DNA of 64,000 nucleotides from Clostridium sp. HBUAS56010 (GCF_007115105.1 NZ_SULJ01000013.1:49059-113058); one strand, 5' to 3'; positions 28,105 to 38,348 are shown, numbered from the stretch's first letter. The notes: generated by a model not told the origin, from the letters alone. Translations and numbers: made by a program.

Positions 28105-30720
28105 TTATTTTCCATAATATGCTTTTTTATACATTTCCTTAATCTCCTGGAACAGAGGATATCTGGGGTTTGCTGCCGTACACTGGTCGTCAAATGCGTT
28201 CTCAACCATCTCATCAAGAGTCTCTAAGAAGTATTTCTCATCAACACCATAATCTTTAATGGTTGCCTTGATTCCCACTGCTTTCTTTAAATCCTCAATC
28301 TTTACAAGGAACTTCTTAAATACCTCTGCATCATCTTTTCCTTCGATTCCACAGAAACGGGCACATTCCGCATATCTGGATAACGTATGTGGATACTGGT
28401 ACTGCGGGAAGGTTCCCATCTTGGCAGGAACTTCTGACGCATTAAAGTCCATAACAAGAGTAATTAAGAGTGCATTTGCCACACCGTGAGGAATGTGATG
28501 ATAAGCACCTAATTTATGAGCCATAGAATGGCAAACACCTAAGAATGCGTTATTAAAGGACATACCTGCCATACAAGACGCGTCCGCCATTTTACATCTT
28601 GCCTCTACATTCGTTCCATCATGATAAGCCGTTGGAAGATACTCAAATACATTCTTCATTGCCTTTAAAGCCAGACCATCCGTATAATCCGATGCCATAA
28701 CGGAAGCATATGCCTCTAAAGCATGAGTGAGTACGTCAACACCAGATGCACTGGTCAGCCCTTTCGGCTGGCTCATCATATTATCTGCATCAACAATGGA
28801 CATATTGGGCATTAACTGATAATCTGCAAGAGGGTATTTTACCCCTGTCTCCTGGTCTGTAATAACCGCAAAGGAAGTCACCTCAGAACCGGTACCGGAA
28901 GAAGTTGGAATGGCTACAAAATAAGCCTTTTCTCCCATTTTCGGGAAAGTATAAACTCTCTTTCTGATATCCATAAACCGCATTGCCATATCCTGGAATT
29001 CAACTTCCGGATGTTCGTACATTACCCACATAATTTTGGCGGCATCCATAGCAGAACCTCCGCCAAGAGCGATAATGGTATCTGGCTGGAATGCTTTCAT
29101 GGCTGCTGCGCCTGCCTGGGCATTGGCAAGAGTCGGGTCAGGCTGAACATCGGAAAATACCGTGTATACAATTCCCATCTCATCTAATTTATCTGTAATT
29201 GGCTTTGTATACCCATTCATATAAAGGAATGAATCCGTAACAACAAATGCCCTTTTCTTATCATAGACATCCTTTAATTCGCTAAGAGCTACTGGCATAC
29301 AGCCTTTTTTAAAGTAAACTTTTTCCGGACTTCTGAACCACAGCATGTTTTCTCTCCTCTCAGCAACGGTCTTAATGTTGAGCAGATGCTTCACGCCAAC
29401 ATTTTCAGAAACAGAGTTTCCGCCCCAGGAACCGCATCCCAGAGTCAGGGATGGCTGTAATTTAAAGTTATAAATATCACCGATTCCACCCTGGGAAGAA
29501 GGAGTATTAATGAGAATACGGCATGTTTTCATGGCTGCAGCATGTTTTTCCATCTTTTCTTTTTCGTTTACATTCACGAATAAGGAAGCTGTGTGACCAT
29601 AACCACCATCAGCAACCAGTTGCTCTGCTTTCTCAATGGCTTCATCAAAGGTCTTTGCTTTATACATCGCAAGAACTGGAGAAAGCTTTTCATGGGCAAA
29701 CTCTTCTTCTATATGAACATTTTCCACTTCGCCAATCAGAATCTTTGTGGATTCGGGCACTTCCACACCTGCAAGTTTTGCAATTGTATGAGCCTTCTGA
29801 CCTACAATCTTTGCATTTAATGCTCCGTTTATAATAATAGTCTTACGTACCTTCTCAATCTCATCTTCCTTTAAGAAATAACATCCACGGAAAGCAAATT
29901 CTTTCTTTACCGCTTCATATACCTTTTCAAGGACTGTTACAGACTGTTCGGAAGCGCAGATCATACCATTGTCAAAGGTCTTGGAATGAATAATGGAATT
30001 CACAGCCATCTTAATATCAGCAGTGTCATCAATAATTGCAGGGGTATTGCCTGCGCCAACACCAAGTGCCGGTTTTCCAGAAGAATATGCAGCCTTTACC
30101 ATACCTGGTCCGCCAGTTGCAAGAATAATATCTGCACTCTTCATAACTTCATTGGTCAGCTCCAGAGAGGGAACATCAATCCAGCCAATAATTCCTTCTG
30201 GTGCTCCTGCCCTGACTGCCGCTTCAAGAACTACTTTTGCCGCTGCAATGGTAGAATTTTTAGCACGTGGGTGAGGAGAAATAATAATAGCATTTCTGGT
30301 CTTTAAACAAATTAAAGTCTTAAAAATAGCAGTTGAGGTTGGATTGGTAGTTGGAATAACCGCTGCAACCAGACCAATCGGTTCTGCAATCTTTTTAATT
30401 CCATAAGCCTGATCTTCTTCAATCACACCACAGGTTTTCGTATCTTTATAAGCATTGTAAATATATTCTGCCGCATAATTATTCTTAATGACCTTATCCT
30501 CAGCAACACCCATTCCTGTTTCTTCTACTGCCATCTTAGCCAGAGGAATTCTTAATTTATTCGCTGCACTTGCCGCTTCATAAAAGATCTTATCAACCTG
30601 CTCCTGTGTATAGGATGCAAATACTTTCTGAGCCTCTCGCATTGCTTCCATTTTAGTAATCAGGGAATCAACGCTGTCAATCGTTCCCGGGATTCTTGCC
30701 TGTTCTTCCTTCTTTGCCAT
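28105..30720 (-). CDS. adhE: Bifunctional acetaldehyde-CoA/alcohol dehydrogenase AdhE
   Basis: 871-residue fermentative enzyme reducing acetyl-CoA to acetaldehyde and then ethanol with two NADH; homologues assemble into spirosome filaments. The N-terminal aldehyde dehydrogenase half has PTTNPTSTAIFKTL, the nucleotide loop ATGGPGMVKAAYSSGKP and catalytic Cys in NGMICASEQSV. The C-terminal iron-type alcohol dehydrogenase half begins near CMPVALSELK and has ALGGGSAMDAAKIMW, GTGSEVTSFAV and the metal-ligand histidines in CHSMAHKLGAYHHIPHG. Length is that of the family, so the gene is intact. GGAGG lies eight bases before the ATG. A consensus promoter is about 80 bp upstream. Together with pta in this window it handles acetyl-CoA in fermentation. 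Confidence 0.97.
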   Translation of the reverse strand: MAKKEEQARIPGTIDSVDSLITKMEAMREAQKVFASYTQEQVDKIFYEAASAANKLRIPLAKMAVEETGMGVAEDKVIKNNYAAEYIYNAYKDTKTCGVIEEDQAYGIKKIAEPIGLVAAVIPTTNPTSTAIFKTLICLKTRNAIIISPHPRAKNSTIAAAKVVLEAAVRAGAPEGIIGWIDVPSLELTNEVMKSADIILATGGPGMVKAAYSSGKPALGVGAGNTPAIIDDTADIKMAVNSIIHSKTFDNGMICASEQSVTVLEKVYEAVKKEFAFRGCYFLKEDEIEKVRKTIIINGALNAKIVGQKAHTIAKLAGVEVPESTKILIGEVENVHIEEEFAHEKLSPVLAMYKAKTFDEAIEKAEQLVADGGYGHTASLFVNVNEKEKMEKHAAAMKTCRILINTPSSQGGIGDIYNFKLQPSLTLGCGSWGGNSVSENVGVKHLLNIKTVAERRENMLWFRSPEKVYFKKGCMPVALSELKDVYDKKRAFVVTDSFLYMNGYTKPITDKLDEMGIVYTVFSDVQPDPTLANAQAGAAAMKAFQPDTIIALGGGSAMDAAKIMWVMYEHPEVEFQDMAMRFMDIRKRVYTFPKMGEKAYFVAIPTSSGTGSEVTSFAVITDQETGVKYPLADYQLMPNMSIVDADNMMSQPKGLTSASGVDVLTHALEAYASVMASDYTDGLALKAMKNVFEYLPTAYHDGTNVEARCKMADASCMAGMSFNNAFLGVCHSMAHKLGAYHHIPHGVANALLITLVMDFNASEVPAKMGTFPQYQYPHTLSRYAECARFCGIEGKDDAEVFKKFLVKIEDLKKAVGIKATIKDYGVDEKYFLETLDEMVENAFDDQCTAANPRYPLFQEIKEMYKKAYYGK

Positions 30721-30797
30721 GATAAATCTCCTCCATGTTTTATGTGAGTAAAAAGTGAAATAGCTTCGATATTTTTTTAACGATCTATGATGGTTTC

Positions 30798-30826
30798 ATT
30801 ATATATTATCGTTATTTTTTTGTCAA
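30798..30826 (-). promoter_or_regulatory. Consensus promoter of adhE
   Basis: Minus-strand TTGACA (30826-30821), 17-bp spacer and TATAAT (30803-30798); both hexamers are perfect. It leaves a leader of about 70 nt. I found no clear Rex palindrome around it. Confidence 0.75.
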
Positions 30827-31159
30827 TATGTATTTTTATATTTTGTGCTCGTCATACAATTTGGTTTACAATAAAAATAATCGTACTGGTTTGTGTTATC
30901 TTAGAACAGTAACTAAGGTATTATCAGGAAATCGTAATTGCTGCAGAAAAAAGCAGTCGATGATTCAGCAAAACATACATTTATTTCTATATTAATTCAG
31001 AGTCAGGCAACATACATTGAATGGATTTTAAAACTTGGCAATCGTTATCATGTATGGTATAGTTACCCCTGGAACCATACTATTCCATATAGACAATTAC
31101 CTGACTTTACAAAAGTTTGTCTCGGAACGGTTTCAGAGAAAAATAAGGGGATTTAGAAT
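30827..31159. other. Intergenic region between adhE and coaW
   Basis: About 330 bp with no gene I can support. It holds upstream sequence of the divergent adhE promoter and, at 31035-31063, the coaW promoter. The one open frame here (30938-31156) starts with TTG, has no ribosome binding site, and overlaps that promoter. Confidence 0.6.
31035..31063 (+). promoter_or_regulatory. coaW promoter
   Basis: TTGGCA (31035-31040), 17-bp spacer, TATAGT (31058-31063), giving a leader of about 90 nt before the ATG at 31160. Confidence 0.6.
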
Positions 31160-32002
31160 ATGAAAATTACCATTGGAATTGATCTTGGAGGAAGTACTAC
31201 AAAAATTGTAGGATTCCAGGATCATAAATTGAAAATACCGACCTTTGTAAAAGCAGATAATCCCATTGCTTCTCTTTTCGGAGCATTGGGAAAATTTATT
31301 TATGATAATAATATTCAATTAGAAGAAATAGAAAAAATCATGCTTACAGGCGTTGGCAGTGCTTATGTAGACCAGCCTTTATATGGAATTCCTACTTATA
31401 AAGTAGATGAATTTATTTCTAACGGTCTTGGTGGACAGCACTTTACAAAGCTGAACGATCTAATCGTTGTCAGTATGGGAACAGGGACTTCTCTTGTGCA
31501 GGTTAATGGAGATAAAATTACGCATACTGGAGGAATTGGCATTGGTGGAGGTACAATTCTGGGTCTTTCCAGTCTCCTGCTAAAAACACAGGACATTTCC
31601 CAAATTATGAAACTGGCAAGCAAAGGTGATCTATCGAACATTGACCTGCAGATTCAGGATATCTCTAAGAATGCCCTTCCAGGACTTCCACTCACTGCAA
31701 CGGCATCCAACTTTGGTAAAGTAAGAAATCTGGTTTCAGATGAAGATATTGCCATTGGAATCATTCATATGGTACTCCAGGTCATTGGAAAATCTGCAAT
31801 CTTATCCTCTTTAAACAGCAATATTCATGACTTTGTTATGACAGGAAATTTGGTGAAATTTCCTCAATGTAAGGAGATATTCCAATCACTAGAGAGTATG
31901 TTTGATGTGCACTTTATCATTCCTGAACAGGCGGAATACAGTACTGCAATCGGTGCAGCACTAGCTGCAGAGCGAAACAGGAACTCAAAACAGATTTTAT
32001 AA
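31160..32002 (+). CDS. coaW: Type II pantothenate kinase
   Basis: 280-residue kinase that phosphorylates pantothenate, the first step of coenzyme A synthesis. The fold is that of acetate kinase/ASKHA enzymes: phosphate loop GIDLGGSTTKIVGF, the second motif VSMGTGTSLVQV with GGIGIGGGTILGLSSL, and the adenosine motif in DFVMTGNLVKFPQ. This is the staphylococcal-type (CoaW) enzyme, which is generally not feedback-inhibited by CoA, rather than CoaA or CoaX. AAGGGGA precedes the ATG. It is monocistronic, with its own promoter and a strong terminator. Confidence 0.92.
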   Translation: MKITIGIDLGGSTTKIVGFQDHKLKIPTFVKADNPIASLFGALGKFIYDNNIQLEEIEKIMLTGVGSAYVDQPLYGIPTYKVDEFISNGLGGQHFTKLNDLIVVSMGTGTSLVQVNGDKITHTGGIGIGGGTILGLSSLLLKTQDISQIMKLASKGDLSNIDLQIQDISKNALPGLPLTATASNFGKVRNLVSDEDIAIGIIHMVLQVIGKSAILSSLNSNIHDFVMTGNLVKFPQCKEIFQSLESMFDVHFIIPEQAEYSTAIGAALAAERNRNSKQIL

Positions 32003-32022
32003 TAGAAATAGGAAACCTGTGG

Positions 32023-32077
32023 AAAAGGCTGGAACAAAGAATCATTCATAAAAATATTCTTTGTTCCAGCCTTTTTG
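32023..32077. terminator. Strong terminator after coaW
   Basis: AAAAGGCTGGAACAAAGAAT (32023-32042) pairs with ATTCTTTGTTCCAGCCTTTT (32056-32075), 20 bp perfect. It can serve both coaW and the convergent DUF4446 gene. Confidence 0.85.
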
Positions 32078-32112
32078 CATATAAAAAAGATGCAGCTCAT
32101 GCCACATCTCCT

Positions 32113-32619
32113 TTAGGAATGATACCCCAGTGCCTGTTCCAGAGCATCTTTTTCTTCGCTTCCAAGCAATACTTCCGTCTCTCCACGATCAACTTCTTTG
32201 ATATACACATAACAGCCTTCTCGACTATGAACTGAATTTATTACAAAACCAGAATTCGTATAATCAAGCAATGCCATTGCAAAACTCAGATTTCCGCCCA
32301 TTCCTTTAAACGCATTGTATTTAATAAGTCCAAACTTCTGAAAAGCACTTCTGTAATTCTTATTGGTATTCCGAAGAGAATCTTTATTTGCGCGATCTTC
32401 TGCTTTTAATTCTGCAATGTCCTCCAATTGCCCCATAATGATTTCTTCCAGAGTCTCCGCATCTTTTCCTCTCATAAAATAGTCATATCTGCGGTATAAT
32501 TTTCTCATTTGAATCAAACATATGATTACTATAATCATAAGCATTGTGGTAATAGCAGCCAGTCCTATAATTAAATAAGCCGGATCAACCGGAAACTGGC
32601 TCAACATGCTGTTGTTCAT
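32113..32619 (-). CDS. DUF4446 family membrane protein
   Basis: 168-residue protein with one N-terminal transmembrane helix (about residues 14-37), an amphipathic charged region of about 50 residues (RGKDAETLEEIIMGQLEDI onward, likely coiled coil), and a compact C-terminal domain with GLIKYNAFKGMGGNLSFAMA and the strands GFVINSVHSREGCYVYIKEV. This matches DUF4446, a family repeatedly found after parB in Clostridia. It follows parB by 23 bp and is probably cotranscribed with parAB. Function unknown; the context suggests a link to the chromosome or cell envelope near the origin. Confidence 0.83.
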   Translation of the reverse strand: MNNSMLSQFPVDPAYLIIGLAAITTMLMIIVIICLIQMRKLYRRYDYFMRGKDAETLEEIIMGQLEDIAELKAEDRANKDSLRNTNKNYRSAFQKFGLIKYNAFKGMGGNLSFAMALLDYTNSGFVINSVHSREGCYVYIKEVDRGETEVLLGSEEKDALEQALGYHS

Positions 32620-32642
32620 TCTTTCGTCCTCACTTCCATGTA

Positions 32643-33590
32643 TTACCTTATGGATTCTATTAACTCTACTATTCTTTCCAATTCTGCCTCAGAATAATAC
32701 TCGATTTCGACTCTTCCTTTATTTTTATCCTTTCGGTTTATACTCACCTTCGTACCCATGGCAGTTTTCATTCGGTCTTCTAATTCACGAAAAATCAGAG
32801 TAAGTGTCTCATCCTCTTCATTTTTTTCTTTTGGTTCTTTCTTTTTTGAAAGAGATTTTACCAGTTTTTCAATCTCACGGACACTTAAATTCTCTGCTAC
32901 AATTTTTCCAGCCAGTTGAAACTGTAATTCCTGGTCTTCTACTGCCAAGAGTGCCCTTGCATGTCCGCCTGTAAGCTGATTTTGGATCAACATCTCCTGA
33001 ACCCGCTCATCAAGCTTTAATAAACGCATACTATTGGTAATGGTTACCCTGTTTTTTGCAACTCTTGCTGCGATTTCTTCTTGTTTTAAACTGAATTCCT
33101 GCATCAGCCTCTGGTATGCCTTTGCCTCTTCAATCGGGTTCAAGTCTTCCCTTTGTACATTCTCGATCAATGCAATCTCCATAGACTGCTGGTCTGTATA
33201 TTCTCTTATGACAACGGGAACTTCTTTTAAACCGGCAAGTTTTGCGGCTCTCCATCTTCGTTCTCCTGCAATAATTTCATATGTACTTCCCTTTTTCTGC
33301 ACCAAAAGAGGCTGCAGCACCCCATATTCTTTCATGGACTCAGCCAATTCAATAAGAGATTCTTCCTTGAATTCAACTCTTGGCTGATTGTGATTCGGTT
33401 CAATAGAAGACAATTTCAAAAAAAGTTCTTTTCCCACTGTAAGATCCTGTGCTTTTTCCTTTTCTTCCTGTCTTTCAGCAGCACTTTGCCTTAAATGATT
33501 CTTTGTCTCCTGCTCCTCTGCTGCTGACTCCATTACCTCATCTCCAAAAATTGCTCCAAGACCTTTCCCTAAACCTGTTCTCTTTGCCAT
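32643..33590 (-). CDS. parB: Chromosome-partitioning protein ParB (Spo0J)
   Basis: 315-residue CTP-dependent DNA clamp that loads at parS sites and spreads along the origin region. It begins with the ParA-stimulating motif AKRTGLGKGLGAIFG. The ParB/Srx domain has the CTP-site segments ENVQREDLNPIEEA and GERRWRAAKLAG, the helix-turn-helix is QEEIAARVAKNRVTITNSMR, and a dimerisation domain closes the protein. It begins two bases after the parA stop, and three matching parS sites lie within 2.1 kb, so the system is complete here. Confidence 0.96.
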   Translation of the reverse strand: MAKRTGLGKGLGAIFGDEVMESAAEEQETKNHLRQSAAERQEEKEKAQDLTVGKELFLKLSSIEPNHNQPRVEFKEESLIELAESMKEYGVLQPLLVQKKGSTYEIIAGERRWRAAKLAGLKEVPVVIREYTDQQSMEIALIENVQREDLNPIEEAKAYQRLMQEFSLKQEEIAARVAKNRVTITNSMRLLKLDERVQEMLIQNQLTGGHARALLAVEDQELQFQLAGKIVAENLSVREIEKLVKSLSKKKEPKEKNEEDETLTLIFRELEDRMKTAMGTKVSINRKDKNKGRVEIEYYSEAELERIVELIESIR

Positions 33591-33592
33591 GT

Positions 33593-34363
33593 CTATATAT
33601 CTTCTCCTCTGCTTATTACCTCAGCCGCCAATAATCGGTAGCTCTCCGCTCCTGCTGACCTGGAATCATATAGATTAATGGGCATTCCATGGCTTGGAGC
33701 CTCTGCCAATCTGACATTTCTGGGTATAATGGTTTTATAGATGTTCTGGTTTAAATTATTCTTTACGCTTTCCACAACTTCCAGAGAAAGATTTGTCCTT
33801 GCATCATACATGGTAAAGACAACTCCTTCCATTTCCAGAGAAGGATTTAACTTCTTTTTTACCAGACTAACCGTTTTCAACACCTGGCTTAGTCCTTCTA
33901 ACGCATAATATTCACATTGAATGGGTACTAATACGGTGTTTGCAGCCGTCAGTGCATTGATTGTCAATAGATTTAATGACGGTGGACAATCTATGATAAT
34001 AAAATCATAGTCCTTCTTGATCTTTTCAAGATATGTTTTAAGGAGAGTTTCTTTGTTCTCAATTTCCAATAATTCAATCTCTGCACCTGCTAATTCCACA
34101 TTAGAAGGAAGCAAATCCAGATTTTCTTGCACATTGGTAATCAAACATTCTTCAATATTACACTCTCCCACCAGTAAGTCATAGACAGTTCGTTCAACAC
34201 TGCCTTTTTCAATACCCAGACCACTGGTTTCGTTTCCCTGTGGATCAAAGTCCACGGATAATACCCGTTGTCCTGCTTCTGCGAGACAAGCAGATAAATT
34301 AATGGCAGTCGTCGTTTTACCGACTCCGCCCTTCTGGTTTGCTATTGCAATGATTCTTCCCAT
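33593..34363 (-). CDS. parA: Chromosome-partitioning ATPase ParA (Soj)
   Basis: 256-residue deviant Walker ATPase that binds DNA non-specifically as an ATP dimer and works with ParB in origin segregation and control of DnaA. The deviant Walker A box is NQKGGVGKTTTAINLS, the switch I region VDFDPQGNETSGLG, and Walker B FIIIDCPPSLNLLT. The length is normal. It is the first gene of the parA-parB-DUF4446 operon. A parS palindrome lies about 110 bp upstream of its start. Confidence 0.96.
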   Translation of the reverse strand: MGRIIAIANQKGGVGKTTTAINLSACLAEAGQRVLSVDFDPQGNETSGLGIEKGSVERTVYDLLVGECNIEECLITNVQENLDLLPSNVELAGAEIELLEIENKETLLKTYLEKIKKDYDFIIIDCPPSLNLLTINALTAANTVLVPIQCEYYALEGLSQVLKTVSLVKKKLNPSLEMEGVVFTMYDARTNLSLEVVESVKNNLNQNIYKTIIPRNVRLAEAPSHGMPINLYDSRSAGAESYRLLAAEVISRGEDI

Positions 34364-34475
34364 TATCTTTTCTCCTGTTACAACTTCCGGAAATTGCAGT
34401 TCAAATTAGAGTATAGCATATTTTATTTTTTTTTCCTATGGTTTCCTGTAAAAAAATCCATAATTTATAAAAAAT

Positions 34476-34491
34476 TGTTTCACGTGAAACA
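34476..34491. promoter_or_regulatory. parS site 1
   Basis: Perfect 16-bp palindrome TGTTTCACGTGAAACA upstream of parA, the canonical ParB/Spo0J binding sequence of Firmicutes. Confidence 0.95.
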
Positions 34492-34590
34492 TTTTACCAA
34501 GTTTAAGAATAAATTAATATGTTTCCCGTTGTAAGTCTATATTGATTATATTATAATAAGAAAAGATGAATTTATCGCAGGAGGGAAATC

Positions 34591-35541
34591 ATGAAAACAA
34601 AGAACAAACTATTGACTCTTCTTATTTTATCAGCCAGTGCTGCCACTGCTACTGCTGTTATGAATAAATGTATTAAACTAACAGCCACCTCCAAGAATTT
34701 ATTGTCTGATACAAAAGCTCATTGTTTTAAATGGCGTTTCGGCAATATCCATTATACAAAAACCGGATCTGGAAAACCTCTTTTACTGATTCACGATTTG
34801 TCTGCTTATGCCAGTGGAAACGAATGGAATCAGATGGTTGGTTCTCTAAAAGACCATTATACCGTATATACCATTGATTTATTGGGATGTGGACGATCTG
34901 AAAAACCTGATCTGACTTATACAAATTACCTTTATGTACAGATGATTTCTGACTTTATAAAGTCAGAGATCGGTCACCGAACCAATGTAATTGCATCGGG
35001 AGCATCTTCATCTCTGGCAGTTATGGCATGTAACAATGCTACGGAATTATTTGATCAGATTATGCTGATTAATCCTGATACTCTTTTAACATGCAGCCAG
35101 ATCCCGAACAAGCATGGAAAGGTTTATAAGTTCATATTGGATCTTCCAATTATTGGTACTCTTCTTTACCATATTGCAAGCAGCAAACAAGCGATCAAAG
35201 AAGCCTTTGCAACACAACTTTTCTCAAATCCATATACAGTAAAAACTTCTTACATTGATGCTTGCTATGAATCCGCACACTTAGGAGACTCGCCTAAATC
35301 CTTATATGCCAGTGTGAAATGCAATTATACTAAATGCAATATTGTAAATGGCCTAAAGAAAATCAATAATAGTATTTATATTGTTGGCGGACAAGATATG
35401 GAAGACAGCAATTATTTGATTTCAGAGTATCAACGCTGTAATCCAGCCATTGAAAGTTCTATCATTAGTCATTCCAAATATTTTCCACAATTGGAAAATC
35501 CTACAGAACTACTCCATACGATTCAGATGTTTTTTCTATAA
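34591..35541 (+). CDS. Alpha/beta hydrolase fold protein, membrane tethered
   Basis: 316-residue protein with an N-terminal hydrophobic segment (about residues 7-24), probably a signal anchor. The hydrolase core starts at IHYTKTGSGKPLLLIHDLSA (oxyanion region near HDLSA), has DLLGCGRSEKPD after strand 4, and ASGASSSLAVMA as the nucleophile elbow with Gly-Ala-Ser-Ser-Ser in place of GxSxG. HSKYFPQLENPTELLHTI near the end supplies the catalytic His region. The substrate is unknown. It is the only plus-strand gene in the 32-42.6 kb block, and it lies between parS sites. AGGAGG is a few bases before the ATG. Confidence 0.82.
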   Translation: MKTKNKLLTLLILSASAATATAVMNKCIKLTATSKNLLSDTKAHCFKWRFGNIHYTKTGSGKPLLLIHDLSAYASGNEWNQMVGSLKDHYTVYTIDLLGCGRSEKPDLTYTNYLYVQMISDFIKSEIGHRTNVIASGASSSLAVMACNNATELFDQIMLINPDTLLTCSQIPNKHGKVYKFILDLPIIGTLLYHIASSKQAIKEAFATQLFSNPYTVKTSYIDACYESAHLGDSPKSLYASVKCNYTKCNIVNGLKKINNSIYIVGGQDMEDSNYLISEYQRCNPAIESSIISHSKYFPQLENPTELLHTIQMFFL

Positions 35542-35562
35542 TTATATTGTTAATACAAAAAA

Positions 35563-35578
35563 TGTTTCACGTGAAACA
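35563..35578. promoter_or_regulatory. parS site 2
   Basis: Second identical TGTTTCACGTGAAACA, 22 bp after the hydrolase stop codon. Confidence 0.95.
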
Positions 35579-35612
35579 TTCCTGGTTTCTTAGTTCAATT
35601 CCAACCGGATGA

Positions 35613-35628
35613 TGTTTCACGTGAAACA
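35613..35628. promoter_or_regulatory. parS site 3
   Basis: Third identical TGTTTCACGTGAAACA, 50 bp from site 2 (about five helical turns) and 3 bp beyond the rsmG stop. Confidence 0.95.
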
Positions 35629-35631
35629 TTT

Positions 35632-36363
35632 CTATTTTAAAGGCTCTTTGGATGGTAATCCAGCTTTTCTTGGATATCGTTTCGATATCTCAGTATTCTT
35701 ACGAATAATCACCAGGGAACGTTCTGCTTCTGTTCCTGGAAGTAAAAACGTTTCTACTCGTTCAACTTTACCTCCCAATAAAAACACAGCATGTTTGCCA
35801 GCGACTAACTCTTCTTCAATCTTTCCTGATTTATAAGGAATAAATGCTCCCCCAACTTTCACAAAAGGCATACAGTATTCCGATAGTGTGCTAAGATTAG
35901 CAACTGCTCTGGATACGCATAAGTCGTATTGTTCTCGATATATAGGATTTCTTCCCATATCTTCTGCTCTGTCATGAATGGCCTCTATCTTATCCAGATT
36001 TAACTGACCGATAACTTCATTCAAAAACTTAATTCGTTTATTCAAAGAATCCATTAAAGTAATATCCAATTCAGGGAAAACAATCTTTAATGGAATTCCA
36101 GGAAAGCCAGCTCCTGTTCCCACATCTATAATTCGGTACGGCTGTTGCCCCAGGTCGCCAACCGCCCGAATCAAAGATAAACTATCTACAAAATGTTTTG
36201 TAACAACCTCTTCCAACTCAGTAATTGCAGTCAGATTCATCACTTTATTCCATTCTGTTAATAACTCATAATACTTATAAAATTGATTAAGCTGATCCTC
36301 TTCCAAATGGAGGGATAATAAACTTAATTCTTTGATAAACTGTTCTTTAAACTTATCTATCAT
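35632..36363 (-). CDS. rsmG: 16S rRNA (guanine527-N7)-methyltransferase RsmG
   Basis: 243-residue SAM-dependent methyltransferase modifying G527 of 16S rRNA. The SAM motif [16 protein letters not shown], the following [15 protein letters not shown] and the family region [16 protein letters not shown] are present. Its ATG overlaps the mnmG stop (ATGA), so it is translationally coupled, as is usual for gidA-gidB. It is the last gene of the mnmE-mnmG-rsmG group; parS site 3 lies right after its stop. Confidence 0.96.
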   Translation of the reverse strand: MIDKFKEQFIKELSLLSLHLEEDQLNQFYKYYELLTEWNKVMNLTAITELEEVVTKHFVDSLSLIRAVGDLGQQPYRIIDVGTGAGFPGIPLKIVFPELDITLMDSLNKRIKFLNEVIGQLNLDKIEAIHDRAEDMGRNPIYREQYDLCVSRAVANLSTLSEYCMPFVKVGGAFIPYKSGKIEEELVAGKHAVFLLGGKVERVETFLLPGTEAERSLVIIRKNTEISKRYPRKAGLPSKEPLK

Positions 36364-38276
36364 ATCTGACGATCCTCTTCTTTCCGTTCCTGACTTCTCT
36401 GATAACGAAGCTGCTCCAAATAAACCAGTAAAACAGATATATCTGCCGGAGAAACCCCTGAGATTCTGGATGCCTGGCCAATGGACATTGGTTTGTATAA
36501 ATTCAGTTTTTGAACCGCTTCTTTACGCAATCCTTTCACTGTTTCATAATCAAAAGTAACATCCAGTTTTTTATTTTCCAATTTTTTATACTGAGATACC
36601 TGTTGCTTTTGTCTTCGAATATAACCATCATACTTGATATTAATATCTACCTGCTGAATTACATCCCATGGGAGCATAGAACGGTCTTTATCAATTTTAG
36701 TTAACATAATGTAATTTAGCTCCGGACGCCTCACCAGCTCTGCTAAGGTTGCACCTGTTTTTAACGGTGTACTGTTATTCTCTTCTAAAAACTGCTGCAC
36801 TTCCTTAGAAGCACCTATATTGGTGGATTCCAGCCGCTTCATCTCATTTTCAATAGACTGCTCTTTTATAAGAAGATTCTGATACTGTTCTTCGCCAATC
36901 AGGCCAATTTCATGTCCTATTTTCATTAAACGCTGGTCCGCATTGTCCTGGCGTAAAAGAAGGCGGTATTCCGCTCTGGAAGTCATCATCCGGTATGGTT
37001 CATGATTCTCCTTCGTAACAAGATCGTCAATCAACACACCAATATAAGCCTGGGAACGATCCAGAACAACTGGTTCTCTTCCTAAAAGTTTCATAGAAGC
37101 ATTGACTCCTGCCATAAAGCCCTGAACTGCCGCTTCTTCATAACCAGAGCTTCCGTTAAACTGGCCGCCGCTGAACAAGCCGCTGACTGCCTTAAATTCA
37201 AGCGTTGCATGAAGCTGATGAGCATTAATACAGTCATACTCAATTGCATAGGCATTGCGGACAATTTTCACATTCTCAAGTCCTGGGACCGTGCGATACA
37301 TGGCATACTGAACATCCTCAGGCAAGGAACTTGACATACCTCCAAGATACATCTCATTGGTGTACAGCCCCTCAGGCTCAACAAATACCTGATGACGGTC
37401 CTTATCAGGGAATTTTACCACCTTATCCTCAATAGATGGGCAATACCTGGGTCCCGTTCCCTCAATGGCTCCGGAATAAAGGGGAGAACGGTCTAAATTG
37501 TCTCTTATAATCCCGTGTGTCTTCTCATTGGTATACGTCAGCCAGCAGGACGCCTGTTCCTTCTGGATGGATTCCGGATCAGTAGAGAAGGAAAATGGAA
37601 CAATTCTCTTATCCCCGAACTGCTCTTCCATCTTGGAAAAATCTATACTCCGTTTATCCACCCTTGCAGGGGTACCGGTCTTAAAACGAACCATTTCAAT
37701 TCCATTGGCTTTTAAAGAATCCGTCAGATGATTTGCCGGCTTTAATCCATTTGGACCTGTATATTCGCTTACATCACCGTAAATACATCTTGCTTTTAAA
37801 TAAGTCCCCGTCGCCAGTACAACCGCTTTAGAACGATAAACAGCCCCTGAAAAAGTTTTAACTCCTGCAATCGCTCCATTTTCTGTGATAATCTCCGTAA
37901 CTTCTGCCTGCCTTATGGTCAGATGATCCGTCTGCTCCAGAGTCCTTCGCATGGTTCTGGAATATTCCTGTTTATCCGCCTGGGCACGAAGAGAATGAAC
38001 TGCCGGACCTTTGGACTGATTCAGCATTTTAGACTGAATAAACGTTTTATCAATAACTTTTCCCATCTCGCCACCAAGCGCATCCAGTTCCCGTACCAGA
38101 TGACCTTTTGAGCTTCCTCCAATATTCGGATTACAGGGCATAAGCGCAATACTATCCACACTCACCGTAAAGACAATGGTTTCAAGACCAAGCCTTGCAC
38201 AGACAAGAGCCGCTTCACAGCCTGCGTGACCGGCACCTACAACCACAACATCATATGACTCCTCTAAATACTCCAT
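36360..38276 (-). CDS. mnmG: tRNA uridine 5-carboxymethylaminomethyl synthase subunit MnmG
   Basis: 638-residue FAD enzyme that, with MnmE, adds the carboxymethylaminomethyl group to U34 of certain tRNAs. The FAD site [19 protein letters not shown] is at the N terminus; GidA signatures include [22 protein letters not shown] and [21 protein letters not shown]. Length is typical. The partner mnmE lies upstream with a 72-bp gap and rsmG overlaps its end. Confidence 0.97.
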   Translation of the reverse strand: MEYLEESYDVVVVGAGHAGCEAALVCARLGLETIVFTVSVDSIALMPCNPNIGGSSKGHLVRELDALGGEMGKVIDKTFIQSKMLNQSKGPAVHSLRAQADKQEYSRTMRRTLEQTDHLTIRQAEVTEIITENGAIAGVKTFSGAVYRSKAVVLATGTYLKARCIYGDVSEYTGPNGLKPANHLTDSLKANGIEMVRFKTGTPARVDKRSIDFSKMEEQFGDKRIVPFSFSTDPESIQKEQASCWLTYTNEKTHGIIRDNLDRSPLYSGAIEGTGPRYCPSIEDKVVKFPDKDRHQVFVEPEGLYTNEMYLGGMSSSLPEDVQYAMYRTVPGLENVKIVRNAYAIEYDCINAHQLHATLEFKAVSGLFSGGQFNGSSGYEEAAVQGFMAGVNASMKLLGREPVVLDRSQAYIGVLIDDLVTKENHEPYRMMTSRAEYRLLLRQDNADQRLMKIGHEIGLIGEEQYQNLLIKEQSIENEMKRLESTNIGASKEVQQFLEENNSTPLKTGATLAELVRRPELNYIMLTKIDKDRSMLPWDVIQQVDINIKYDGYIRRQKQQVSQYKKLENKKLDVTFDYETVKGLRKEAVQKLNLYKPMSIGQASRISGVSPADISVLLVYLEQLRYQRSQERKEEDRQI

Positions 38277-38348
38277 TTTATTCTCCCTTCTTCTTTCGTG
38301 CCCTGCCGGACATAAAGGTGTGCCTGCCGCACATGTTATCTCAAATCG

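Noticed and set aside
30721..30900. Possible Rex (redox) operator before adhE
   Set aside because: I looked for TTGTTAA-N4-TTAACAA-like palindromes; only direct TACAAT/TTGTA-type sequences are present, which do not form the required inverted repeat.
30938..31156. 72-codon plus-strand frame upstream of coaW
   Set aside because: It starts with TTG, has no ribosome binding site, has no recognisable family features, and overlaps the coaW promoter.
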